A stretch of DNA of 60,000 nt from NCBI GenBank assembly GCA_030704615.1, contig CM060734.1, forward strand, positions 55,818,042 through 55,878,041. Direction: 5' to 3'. The position numbers and the translations under genes are program-made. Under the pieces are notes generated by a model, which saw nothing but the letters and a program-made list of their open reading frames with translations, did no database searches and had not been told where the DNA came from. Source of the stretch: Takakia lepidozioides. Its lineage: Eukaryota > Streptophyta > Takakiopsida > Takakiales > Takakiaceae. Below are positions 22,563 through 32,189 of the stretch, piece by piece; positions within the stretch are counted from its first letter, which is position 1, and every line of letters starts with the position of its first letter.

Positions 22563-23327
22563 AAAGAGGCTCACATTTGCGTCCATGACCTCAATGTTGC
22601 CCTCGGTCCCCACTTGTGCTGTACCCCCCATAACGCCCTCTCGGAATAAGGGTGGAAGCCTATCACATGCACCCAATAGGCTCGCAGGCGGCGCCCCAAA
22701 GTCCAGGGTCTTCTTCATTGACCGTTTAGGCGACGGACTTCGCAAGGGGCCCTCCATAGCCAGTGTCACCCTCTCCTCTTCTCTCTCCTTTTCCCGTGCC
22801 CTCTTATTTTCCTCTTCCCTCTTCTTGTCTTCCTCCCTCTTCCTTTCCTCCTCCTTCCACCTCATTGCGGCCTCTTTTGAAGCCTCCATCTTCTCCCAAG
22901 GTGAGGAGGAACCCACCCCCTTCTGAGCCCCCCCCTTATAAGCCCTCTTGGCTGCAGAAGAAGGGGAAAAGACATTGGCGGTAGGACTAAGATCAAGTTG
23001 CCCATACCTGGCGGCAGATCTGAGAATGCGCTTCCCCGCGTAAAAGTCAGGGCCCTCCATCAGTCTGTGGGGTGGCATCCCAGCCTGAACATTGGGTGCA
23101 TCACCCTCAAGTGGAGGCTCATCCCCAGCCTCAACCTTCGAGGGCGTGGAGGCCTCGACGGCCTTACGGCTTGGTCCTCTCATATAGCCGCTTATAGGGC
23201 TGGTGAGTTTGGACCAAGTGGACCGTGTCACACGGCCGTCAATGATGGGAGCGTTGTTAGGCTTCCCTACCTTAGCGACAGGCGATTTCTCCTCCTTCGG
23301 CGGCCCCTTCTCCTTGTCCTTCGCCAT
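22536..23327 (-). CDS. Hypothetical charged coiled-coil protein
   Basis: An uninterrupted 263-codon minus-strand frame starting MAKDKEKGPPKEEKSPVAK. The N-terminal half is basic and Pro/Ser-rich (VTRSTWSKLTSPISGYMRG). Residues about 150-195 are a strongly charged Lys/Glu/Arg stretch (EEERKREEDKKREEENKR) that should form a coiled coil or single alpha helix. The tail (RSPSPKRSMKKTLDFG) looks nuclear or RNA-associated. I recognise no family. The C-terminal seven codons lie inside the CACTA-like terminal repeat, so the original end is probably lost. It may be a TNPA-like or gag-like protein of a transposon, or a host fragment. The charged composition makes chance openness less likely but not impossible. 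Confidence 0.45.
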   Translation of the reverse strand: MAKDKEKGPPKEEKSPVAKVGKPNNAPIIDGRVTRSTWSKLTSPISGYMRGPSRKAVEASTPSKVEAGDEPPLEGDAPNVQAGMPPHRLMEGPDFYAGKRILRSAARYGQLDLSPTANVFSPSSAAKRAYKGGAQKGVGSSSPWEKMEASKEAAMRWKEEERKREEDKKREEENKRAREKEREEERVTLAMEGPLRSPSPKRSMKKTLDFGAPPASLLGACDRLPPLFREGVMGGTAQVGTEGNIEVMDANVSLFHYNRSRYL

Positions 23328-23399
23328 ACTACCAGCTTATCCCTACGCCCACAACACTACTACCGTGTGATTTCACATGCCAAGAACCAACAAGGCCTG

Positions 23400-24075
23400 A
23401 CCCTCCCCCTTCCCCTCTCTCCCTCTCCCTCTATCTTTATGTCCTCCTCCATCTCCCCCTTTCTCTCTCTGTTGATAAGCAAAAAAAGGAAAAGAGGGGG
23501 GGGGGGGGGGGGGTTGAGAGCACCAGCACTTGCTGCTGCTGTCAGCCCTCCACCATTCCAAAAATAAAAAAAATAAAAATGGGGGGGACTGAGAGCAACA
23601 GCAGCAAGTACTTGCTGCTGCAGCTCTCAGCGCCCCCCACCATTGCCAAAACCAAAAAATAAAAGGTCGGGGGGGGGCTAAGACCAGCAGCAGCAAGCTG
23701 CTTTCAGCACTTCCCACCATTCTACAAACAAAAAACGAAAAAGTGAGGGGGGGAAGTGACTGAGCAGCAGTAGCTGCTGAGTCACTCCCCCCCCCCCCCC
23801 CCCATTTTCTTCCATCATCTCTCCCACTCTCTCCCTCTCTCCCTCTTTTCCCTCATCTCTCCCTCTCTCTCCCTCTCTCCCTCTGTCCCTCTGTCTCCCT
23901 CTGTCCCATCAGGATGTGGAGAGAGAGGGACTGTTGAGGGGGGGAAAAAAACAAAAAACGGTGGGGGGGTGGGGAAGTGACTGGAGCAGCTGCCCCCCCC
24001 CCCATTTTTTTTTTTTTTTTTTCCCTCTCAACAGTCCCTCTCTCTCCCTCTCTCCCTCTCTCTCCCTCTCTACTG
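23400..24075. repeat. Homopurine/homopyrimidine and G/C-run tract
   Basis: Contains a G run of about 19 (near 23496-23514), a C run of about 16 (near 23787-23803), a T run of about 20 (near 24005-24022) and many CTCCCTCTCTCCC repeats. Between them lie three diverged units of roughly 85-100 bp built on GCAGCAAG...CTGCTGCAG and GGGGGG-ACTGAG. G-quadruplex or triplex DNA is plausible, and such runs are prone to assembly error. Confidence 0.85.
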
Positions 24076-24132
24076 GGAATTGGCAGTTTGCTATCAGTGT
24101 TGTTCTTGTTTTCTCATCCTCTATCAGGTTTT

Positions 24133-24640
24133 TTCATCCATACCGGATGAGCCACCAGGATGGACACTGAATTACCTCTAGGATGGTTCTTTTGGCCTTT
24201 TCATTCCTCCTTTATTGACTCTCATCCATACCGGATGAGTCACCATGGAAGAAAAGAATTACCTCTATGGAGGTTGCCAACAGCATCCTGTTTTTCCATC
24301 CGTACCGGATGAAAAACTACCAGGGTGATAATTCTTCATTCCTCTTTTATTGACTCTTTTTATCCATATCGGATGGTCTGGTGAGGAATGATAGAATTAC
24401 CTAGATGGAGGTAAGGCGCTACCACGGATGATATTCCCTATTTTTTCATCCTGACACAAGTGATCTGTCTATGGATGATGTGATTATGGTCTGGAATTGA
24501 TCTTTACTATCCCTAATTATGATTAATTACGGTGGAAACCCTAACCCCTACCCCAAAACCTATTTTTAACCCTGCTGCGGATGAAATCCATCAGGGTATA
24601 CGGATGCGTCCTACTGTTTTTCATCCACGGATGAATAATC
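24133..24640. repeat. TCATCC-n-GGATGA palindrome cluster
   Basis: TCATCCATACCGGATGA occurs at about 24135 and 24220, with variants near 24295 (CATCCGTACCGGATGA), 24360, 24574 and 24620. The same motif returns at about 26920, 27008 and 27190. Each is an imperfect 6-bp arm palindrome with a 3-6 base centre, in an otherwise AT-rich spacer. Confidence 0.8.
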
Positions 24641-26455
24641 GGGGGACAAAAAACCCTATGTCGTCTCTCCCGCTATCAGAAGCACGCGATGTGCTTCTGA
24701 GCTCGCGAGGAGAGTGTTATGGCGGACGTGCTTCGGTGGCTGCCCCGTTTGTGATGTCGTACCCATGCTGGACGAGCGCCTGGGGGGCGCGAAGGCGGCG
24801 CCTTGTCTCTCCTGCAGCGGGAAACACCGCTATGAATGCAATGGCATCTTCCCTCCTCTGGCTTTTTTTGTGCTTAGCAAGGGTGCTTATGATGGGAAGC
24901 TCTCTCCTTCCTTTCTAGTGCCTTGCGATTGTGCCTGCTTTGCTTCATTGCTTATGTGTTTTGTGGAGGCGGCTTGCTGCGGGTGGTGATGGCGCATAAC
25001 CCTCTTCCCCAATCGCTTAAGGTGCCTTTGGAGTTTAGGGATTCTCATGTTCTTATCTCTTTCTCTTGCTTTTGAGTTTCTTAGTTGACATCGATGACAA
25101 GTGTGAGGGTCTGTGATTCACCCGGGGTTCCACAATCCTCACTAACCTGTTGGTTTTTGTGGGGGCTTGTGATGGGACCAGGTGAGGATCCTCACCTACT
25201 TTGAAGCTTCTTAAGCATGCAGATTGGGATATGGGCTAAGAAGACCTGTGGGTCTTTGCACTGTGAGGTGGCTGCTACTTGCAACCCCGATTTCAACCCG
25301 ACTGCTCCTGGTTTGGCATGCTATAGCCTGGTTTTTGGCCTTTGTCGTTCTGCCGTCGATGCGCAACTCGGCCTGACTGGCCCGTCTCCTGAGGCTTGCA
25401 TACAAACCATACCCTACCTCTTGATCTTTGACAGTAGGGCCTGTGGATTATTGAGCTAGGTTGTAAGTTCTTTTGGCCAAAGAGGTTCTGGTTTTAGGTG
25501 GTATGTTTTTGGCGGTTTTGGGTCTCTATGGACATGGTGGCCTTGAAGGGTATGGCGGCAGCCTGATAAGGCACCGACCTGCTCTTTTTTGGGCCTGTTT
25601 CTGTTGAGTACTAGATCACAGTGAGGTGTTCTTTGCATGCTTTAGCATGGAACTCTTGAAGGATGAGGATGGTAAGCTGCAATGGGATCCTACCTATAGT
25701 TTTGGCTTTGTCATGACATCAAGCCTATGACCTGCAATCTGGTTTTTTATATGCAAAAGAGGCTGGATCTCGGCTGTTCAAGCTGCTTGTATGTACAAGT
25801 CTTGAACCTGCAATTTGACAGGCTGAGTTCACATTCGCTTGACACCTTGTATGATCACATGTCTCAGGGTGAATACAAATGATATGGAATTTATTTCATC
25901 ATGCCCAAGTAGGACTGCTTGGTGGCATATTGTGATTCTGACAAATTGCAGGCTGGTCCTTATGCCTTGGCTGATGCATGACCTGTCATAATTAATGGCT
26001 GAAAAGGTAAGATGCTGCAACCTGTGGGTCATATCCAAGATGTATGTGTGAAAACGTGTCTTGAAATGATAATAGGGCAGGCTGGACCATGGTACCTTGC
26101 CTTTTGCATGACCTCAACATTTTTATGCTCCTTCAATACATGACCTGCTGGCTGAACCAAGAGGCCTTGCAGCTTGCACAGGAACAACAATATCTTATCT
26201 TGTCCCACACATGAACAAATGATTCATTGGCCAAGATGGCCGGATCTCGGGTGTTCAAGATGCTTGCATCCCCTACATGAACAAACCCAGCCCTCCCACC
26301 CTGTTTTATCATGACTGATTGGGTGATGTCAATTCATGGGAAGCTATGACAAGAATGGAAATGTTAGATGGTGCCCTGTTTTGGGTTGTTTATGTCTTTA
26401 ATTGACAATGACCCTAGTGGGTCTTGTCCATGTCTTGACATGACATGAATATCTT
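24641..26455. repeat. Diverged repeat unit 1 of an unclassified element
   Basis: Its later part (about 25080-26460) matches 27660-28570: TCCTCACTAACnnn, TGGTTTTTGTGGG/TGGTTTTTGGG, GGTGAGG, TTGAAGCTT, GTTAGATGGTGCCCTGTT and CTTGTCCATGTCTT. Near the start a perfect hairpin, TCAGAAGCACGCGATGTGCTTCTGA, is split around 24678-24702. Short forward frames at 24714-24989 (CPVCD...CLSCSGKHRYEC) and 25217-25459 could be exons of a captured Cys-rich gene, but I recognise no family. Confidence 0.5.
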
Positions 26456-26862
26456 CCCTCATCTCTCCCTCTGTCCCATGAAGATGTGGAGAGAGAGGGA
26501 GAGAGGGAGAAAGAGGGAGTGAGGAGGGAAAAAAAAACTAAAAAAGAAGGTGAGGGGGGAGTGACTGAGCACCACCAGCATCTGAGAAGCAGCTGCTTAG
26601 TCACTCCGCTGCTACTCAGTCACTCCCCCCCCCCCATTTTTATTTTTTATTTTTCTCCTCATTTCTCTGTCTCTCTGCCCATCTGTCCCTGTCCCTCTAC
26701 TGCTCACAAAAGAAAAAAACCAGAGAGGGGAGCTGCTGCTCCTCAGTCACCCCCCCCCCTACTTCTTTATTTATTTTCTTGGCCCCCTCTATCCCTCTCC
26801 CTCCCTCTCTCCCGTCTCTCCCGGTCCCTCTCTCTCCCTCTCTCCCTCTCCCTCTATAAATC
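26456..26862. repeat. CT/GA-rich low-complexity tract
   Basis: GAGAGAGGGAGAGAGGGAG, C runs at about 26624-26636 and 26751-26759, and CTCCCTCTCTCC repeats. It resembles 23820-24075: both hold CTCATCTCTCCCTCTGTCCC followed by ATGTGGAGAGAGAGGGA. Confidence 0.85.
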
Positions 26863-28570
26863 TTTGGATTTCATCTGGCCTTATCCTTTTGAGGTTATTT
26901 AGTTTTTCATCCCTACCTTTTTTCATCCAAATCTGGATGATTTTATTTTATTTTATTATTGGATGATGAAACTTAATATACAGAAAGCTAGAGTTACCAT
27001 CTATTTTTTTCATCTAAACTGGATGATCTACATAAATAATGGTTACCTATTATAAAATCCAAGAGAATAATAAAACTACCATCATAAATGATGGTAGTTA
27101 TTAAACCTAAACCTATACCATAACCCTAAAAGATACATCTCTATGGGATGTCATCCAGTGACAAAATGCCTATCTTGGTAAAATGTGATATTTCATCCAT
27201 CCTGGATGAAAAATCGGGCAGTTTTGCCCTAAGCAGGCTGACACACTTCAAGCACTGAACTCGTGCTTCAGTGAACTTTGATGATGCGCCATATAAACCT
27301 GCTCCCCTGCTGCTACATGGTACTCGTGATTGCTGGCTCTTGGGATGCGCAGTGGTGGTTAAACAGATTCTTCTATGGCAGACGACAAAGCCGTGATTGC
27401 TCTGATCAGGAACTCATGGTTCTTTATTTTGCAGCGGCGCTTTTACTCCTTGTTGGGAAGTACTCTATCCCTATTTATCTATAGATTACTTGTTGCTCTC
27501 TCTTTGTGTATGAGCCACTCTCTAGCTGTGAACGCTTCTACTCTGACTGCGTTCTGTTGGAGACAATCTGTTGGACGCCATGGCGCAAGGCATACCACAA
27601 ACACTCAAGGTTTTTTTTGAGTTTACCATTGCTTGAACTGTGATCTGTACTTGCTTTAGAATTCAACACTGACATGGATAGCAACTGTGAAGACTTGCCA
27701 CTTACCTGCTGCATCCTCACTAACACACATCGCTATGTGGTGGTTTTTGGGACGGGCACAGGTGAGGGTCTTCACTTGTCTTGATTTCTTGAAGCTTGCA
27801 GTTCCTGTTCTTGCAAGTGTGGATACTACTGTTGCCTAAGCTGCTGATGCCATCTGCTGTTTCGAACTACCACCATGCCACTTCAGACCTGCGCCAAGAT
27901 TGCTCCAATGAGGATCTGCTTCTCTCCTTACCCCTGTTTATGGTTTTTTACAACCACATTTGCATGTGTAGGAGTTTAGCTGTGAAGGATACAAGGATAC
28001 AAAAAAGCAGTTATTACTCTGACTGCATTGATACTTGGCAAATGAGAACTCTTGGTATGACTCTGATGGATCAAAAGGATAGGCTTTGATAGATAACACA
28101 CATTCTTCAAGGCCCTCATATCATTTTGGTTTCATGGCTTGATAACAAACTGGGGTTTCTGAGCTGCTCTTTCACCTTGGCAGAACTACTTTATGTGGCC
28201 TTAAAATACCATTTTAGGCCTATACCTGCTTAAGGGGGCTCTACACTGATGTTTCTTCTTCCTTTTTAAGAATCTTGCTTATATCTTGGTTCTAAAACAT
28301 CATCTTCAAACCAAACCTGCAATCTGGTTTTTGAAATGAGTTTATAATGGATTCTTGAGACGATGATGTGTACTATGGTGCTTTCATGATATGATTGACC
28401 TGGAATCCCACCCTCCCGCCCTGTTTTTTCAGAGACCCTGAAATGTAATTGGGTATTCAAATGAGATTGTAAACATGAAAGAGAATGTTAGATGGTGCCC
28501 TGTAAAGGGCTGTTTTGTCTTTCAATGACAATGACCTTAGCGGTCTTGTCCATGTCTTAACATGACATGT
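26863..28570. repeat. Diverged repeat unit 2 with palindrome motifs
   Basis: Opens with three TCATCC/GGATGA palindromes (26920-27200) and then repeats much of unit 1 in diverged form, ending in TTAGATGGTGCCCTGT, CTTGTCCATGTCTT and a CT-rich tract. No recognisable gene: frames at 27278-27484 and 27796-28089 show no known domain. Confidence 0.5.
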
Positions 28571-29360
28571 ATATCTTCCCTCTCTCCCTCTCTCTCCATG
28601 AAATTGAAACTGAAGAACACTTCTTCTATTGTCTTATATACTATGAGATCCGTGAGGATTCCACTGTCTACTCCGTGGAACCCAAACTCTCACTGAAATC
28701 TCTCACTATGAAGATCAGAAATGCATGGTTGCTTACCTGCAGTTGGGCGCCTCACGCAACAACTCCTTCACGTTGGCGTTCCGCTAGCGCTCCGCCACCA
28801 GGTCGCGTGGGCACACTCCCTCGCTCAAACAAAAAAAATTAAAAATAAAATGAGAAGATGGAGAGAGAGAGTGAGGGAGAGAATGAGGGAGAGAGATAAG
28901 GGCGAGAGGGAGAGTGAGAGATAAGAGGGAGAATGAGAGAGAGAGAAGGAGAGGGAGGGCAGCTCCCTCACGCGGCAGCTCCTTCACGCTGGCGGTCGCT
29001 GGCATTCGGCTGACGCTCCACCAGCAGGTCACGGGGGGCGCTCTCCCAACTCACTCAAAAAAAAAAAAAAAACACAAACGACATAGAAGAGGGAGAGAGA
29101 GAGAGTGAGGGAGAGGGATTAGGGCGAGAGGGAGAGTGAGAGAGAGAGGACGCACGTGGGTTTGAACGTCGTGGCGCGTCAATGTTGCGTCACCGCCGCC
29201 GGAAAATGCTCCGGCGCGCGGGGTAGTTGCGCCCGGGGAGAGCTCGAGAGCAAAAAAAACAAAGTAGGGATGGAGGGAGGGGAGGGAGGAAGAGTGAGAG
29301 GAGGAGGTGAGGGAGAGAGAGATCAGATAGAGAGATTGAGAGGGGGAGTGAGAGGCGGTC
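28571..29360. repeat. GA-rich minisatellite region
   Basis: Two to three imperfect copies of a roughly 200-bp unit: CTCCTTCACG-TGGCG, then GCTCCNCCANCAGGTC, a run of A, then GAGAGAGAGTGAGGGAGAG. Copies lie near 28755-28960, 28975-29150 and, more degenerate, 29190-29350. Confidence 0.7.
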
Positions 29361-29921
29361 GTGTAGCTGCGGCGCGCCAATGTGGTGATCCCACCGGAAA
29401 CCTCGGCGGCAATCAGGCGCCTTCGCGAAGGGGAGAGAAGGCGGCCACCTTGGCAGGAGGAGGATCCTCTGCGACGTTGGGGAATCGCACGAGCGTCACT
29501 GCCTCAGGGGGACGTCACACGGGAGTCACAGGGACGTCGCACGGCAGTCGCAGATCTGGCGCAGAGGTGAGTTGAAGAGGCCTCTCATTTTTATTTTATT
29601 TTTTGGTTTTTTGGTTATGGGGTTTTGCAAGGATCATTTGGGTTTTTGGGTCTTTGGCTCTTAGGGTTTTAAGGGTTATATAGTTTAGTTTAGGTTTAGT
29701 TTTCATAGTTTAGTTTAGGGTTAGTTATAATATAGTTAGTTTAGGATTAGCTGCAATATAGTTTTTGTTTTTAGGGTTTTGTTTTTTTGGTGGGGTGGGG
29801 ACATATGGCTTTACGTTTGTAGGTTTTTTTTTTCAAGTTTTTCCTAGGGTTGGGAGTGTAACTCCTCTGGAGGTTACAATGGGTCACAATACGATACTCT
29901 ACCTCTCTCTCGTGCTAGGTC

Positions 29922-31484
29922 ATGCCGCGTGTTTATCGACGTGTCACGCTTGAGGATTTGTTGTTGGCTGTGCCACAACCACTTGTTGAGGGCGAGACAT
30001 CACGTTCGCCTCGTCTACGAGTTAGGCGGCATCGCCATGTCCGCACAGCTTTGCCCACACGACCACCACCCCGAGGTCGTAGGCCGCCAAGTCCAGAGGC
30101 ACAAGCCCCGGGGAGACCCCGCCGGGACCGCCTCCCCAAGATTAAGTGTTGGTGCAGTTGGTGTTTGGCACGACTACTGGTTGGGAGGACCACACCGATG
30201 ATGCGTCGACCCCATGTTGTGCAAAAACATTACGCCAAGTACGAGATTGCTGATGCAGCAAAGGTAAGTCGTCCATATATCTTCTCACGTACTCCTCAAT
30301 TAAAAGTACTATATCTAATGAAACCTCGCGCGTTTGTGAATTGAGTATTGATGCATTTCATATCATGCATCTTGCAGCCCCGTCTTGATGTCCAAGCTCG
30401 CAATTTTTTTGCTGAAGAGACATACCAATGCGGGTTTCTTCTTTCTTACAAACCCCACCCCGTTCCGGATGTGAACATTTTTTTCTCGCAACATGACGTA
30501 GATGCTGTTTGTGAGGTAGCGGGGTACGATGCGCGTTTTCCTATTTTTGGGCACCGGGCTAGGCGCTTGTCACCTACGCACACACATTCGTCATCCTCGA
30601 CATCGGCACCCCCATCATCACCATCATCCGCATCGTCCGTTCCTCCTATTGTAGATGGTCTTTCCTCATCACCATTGTCATCCGAGGTCCCTCATACCGA
30701 CCGGCTACGTGTCCCTTCCCCTCCGAGTTCGACGTCCTCGACATCGGCACCCCCATCATCACCATCATCCGCATCGTCCGTTCCTCCTATTGTACATGTT
30801 CTTTCCTCATCACCATCGCCATCCCGGCCATCTCGGCCAGTACTACCTCCACGCGAGATCCCTCATACCAACCTACGTGTTCCTTCCCCTTCATTGCCGA
30901 GACCACAGCCGCCACCGAGTCCGTATCAGGTCCTCCGGCAGAACCCGGATGGATCCCACCACCTTTGGGGACTGTGTATGACTGGGACCGATGGATCACT
31001 AGGTTCCCACTCCGGGAGAAGGGCCCCCGAAGTGATGGACGGGCGGCGCCCCCTAGGAGAGGTGGACCGAAGTTGTTTCGCACGGTTGGTCCGCGCCTTC
31101 GCCGGCCTAATGACGGCACCATACGTCATCGTGGTGCTAGGGAGCTATTCACGATGGGAGTCCAACCCCATTTCTACCAATGTCTTATGCCTTGTCCAGT
31201 TCCGATTCCCGAGGGTGAGCCCTTTTTTTTGGGGTCGCATGTATTGCGTGATGGAGGCAATGGACCCTAGTATGGGTCGCGGACTTTTTTTGATGGAGGA
31301 TGTAGTTTTGGGGGGAGGAGAGGATTCTGTGGATTTTTTCCCCTATTTTGGGCCGAGGTACACCCACCGAGAGTGGCCATTATTGCAAACACACGGCCTT
31401 GGGTCCTTGATCCATCCTTACATCCTTGTTGTGAACGACAATAAGGGCGAGAAATTTGGACCGCAAAGCCCATATTTATTGTGA
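29922..31484 (+). CDS. Two-exon protein: Cys/His N-terminus, Pro/Ser-rich repeats, SET-like C-terminus (broken)
   Basis: Exon 1 (29922-30263, 114 codons) ends AAG/GTAAGT and exon 2 starts at 30378 after CTTGCAG; both are phase 0. Exon 1 is Arg/Pro-rich and ends with KCWCSWCLARL, then MRRPHVVQKHYAKYE. This Cys-x-Cys-x2-Cys...His pattern is like the N-terminal finger of plant CACTA transposases. Exon 2 has VQARNFFAEETYQCGFLL and a Pro/Ser/Thr-rich linker built from a repeated DNA unit. After about 30950 the most convincing frame changes (TVYDWDRWITRFPLR, then VQPHFYQCLMPCPVPIPEGE), and near 31250 it changes back to a SET-like start, GRGLFLMEDVV and PYFGPRYTHREW. At least two shifts are needed for one protein, so the gene is probably decayed. 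It could be the first gene of a CACTA element or a captured host gene. Confidence 0.5.
30583..30890 (+). repeat. Direct repeat encoding Pro/Ser-rich linker
   Basis: About 85 bases beginning CCTCGACATCGGCACCCCC and running through CCTATTGTA are repeated almost exactly about 148 bases later (30596 and 30742). The next part (CCCTCATACC...CGTGT-CCTTCCCC) is also repeated. The unit codes for SAPPSSPSSASSVPPIV. Confidence 0.9.
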
Positions 31485-31722
31485 TGGAAACCCCGATGTG
31501 TACGGCAACGTGGCTGGGCTCATCAACAGTTCAGTTACCTTACCGCCGGGCCCACCGCCAACGTGTTTTGGGATGAGCGCCATGACGGGGATAGTAGATT
31601 GGACCCTAACATCACCACTTTTTGTGATGACTGTGCAATGAGGACTATTAGGGTTGGAGAGGAGTTGTTTTGCAGAGTATGACTTGGCGTTAGCCGACTT
31701 TCATCATGTGTAGATGGACGTA
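31240..31722 (+). pseudogene. SET-domain-like fragment with frameshifts
   Basis: Three forward frames read in turn give a SET-like order. First comes GRGLFLMEDVV (the usual GRGLFA...DI entry) and YFGPRYTHREW. Next is CDGNPDVYGNVAGLINSS, corresponding to the cofactor-binding N-H-S region but with NSS in place of NHS. Then follow ANVFWDE, RTIRVGEELFC and EYDLALADF, like the R-x-I-x2-GEEL...Y-D end. SET domains methylate lysine using S-adenosylmethionine. At least three frameshifts separate the blocks, so it is unlikely to be active. The match is by motif order only; cysteine-rich pre- and post-SET regions are absent. Confidence 0.5.
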
Positions 31723-32189
31723 GGAAGACAGTTTTGTACATTGAGGTGGCTTCCTCCACCGTGTATATATATACATAGGCATTGATGTGTATTTGGATGC
31801 AGTTTTTCATGCTATATTCAAGGGAGTTTGGGTGGACGTTATATGTGAATTTGGGTATTTTGAATTATATAGGGTCTCCTTCATGTGGTGAAGCAATGTA
31901 TGTATTCCCCTCGTGTGTATAATGTGTACTTTGGGTTTTATCCTGTATGATAACGAACAACGTCATGTATGGAAACTGATAATGACATGGTTTGGCATCT
32001 TAGGATGCCGGCCACAACCCCACGACGTTAATTCATGAAGTTCATGATCTTGTCATTATGCATTAGGATGTGGCAGCAATGGAGGACCTCTTAATGCATC
32101 AGATGGTAGATGAGGACACAAACTCTTTGAATGACATGTAAAAAGATGCAATCGGATTCCTAAGCTAGCTAAGCCGGGCTAAGCATGCA
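31723..32189. other. Spacer; possible LTR of the adjacent gypsy element
   Basis: No gene. It lies just beyond the polypurine tract of the minus-strand chromovirus, where that element's 3' LTR should start, but no second copy is in the window to confirm an LTR. Confidence 0.35.

Noticed and set aside
23373-23720. 115-codon frame rich in Pro, Ser and Trp
   Set aside because: Low-complexity purine/pyrimidine DNA; the composition alone keeps it open.
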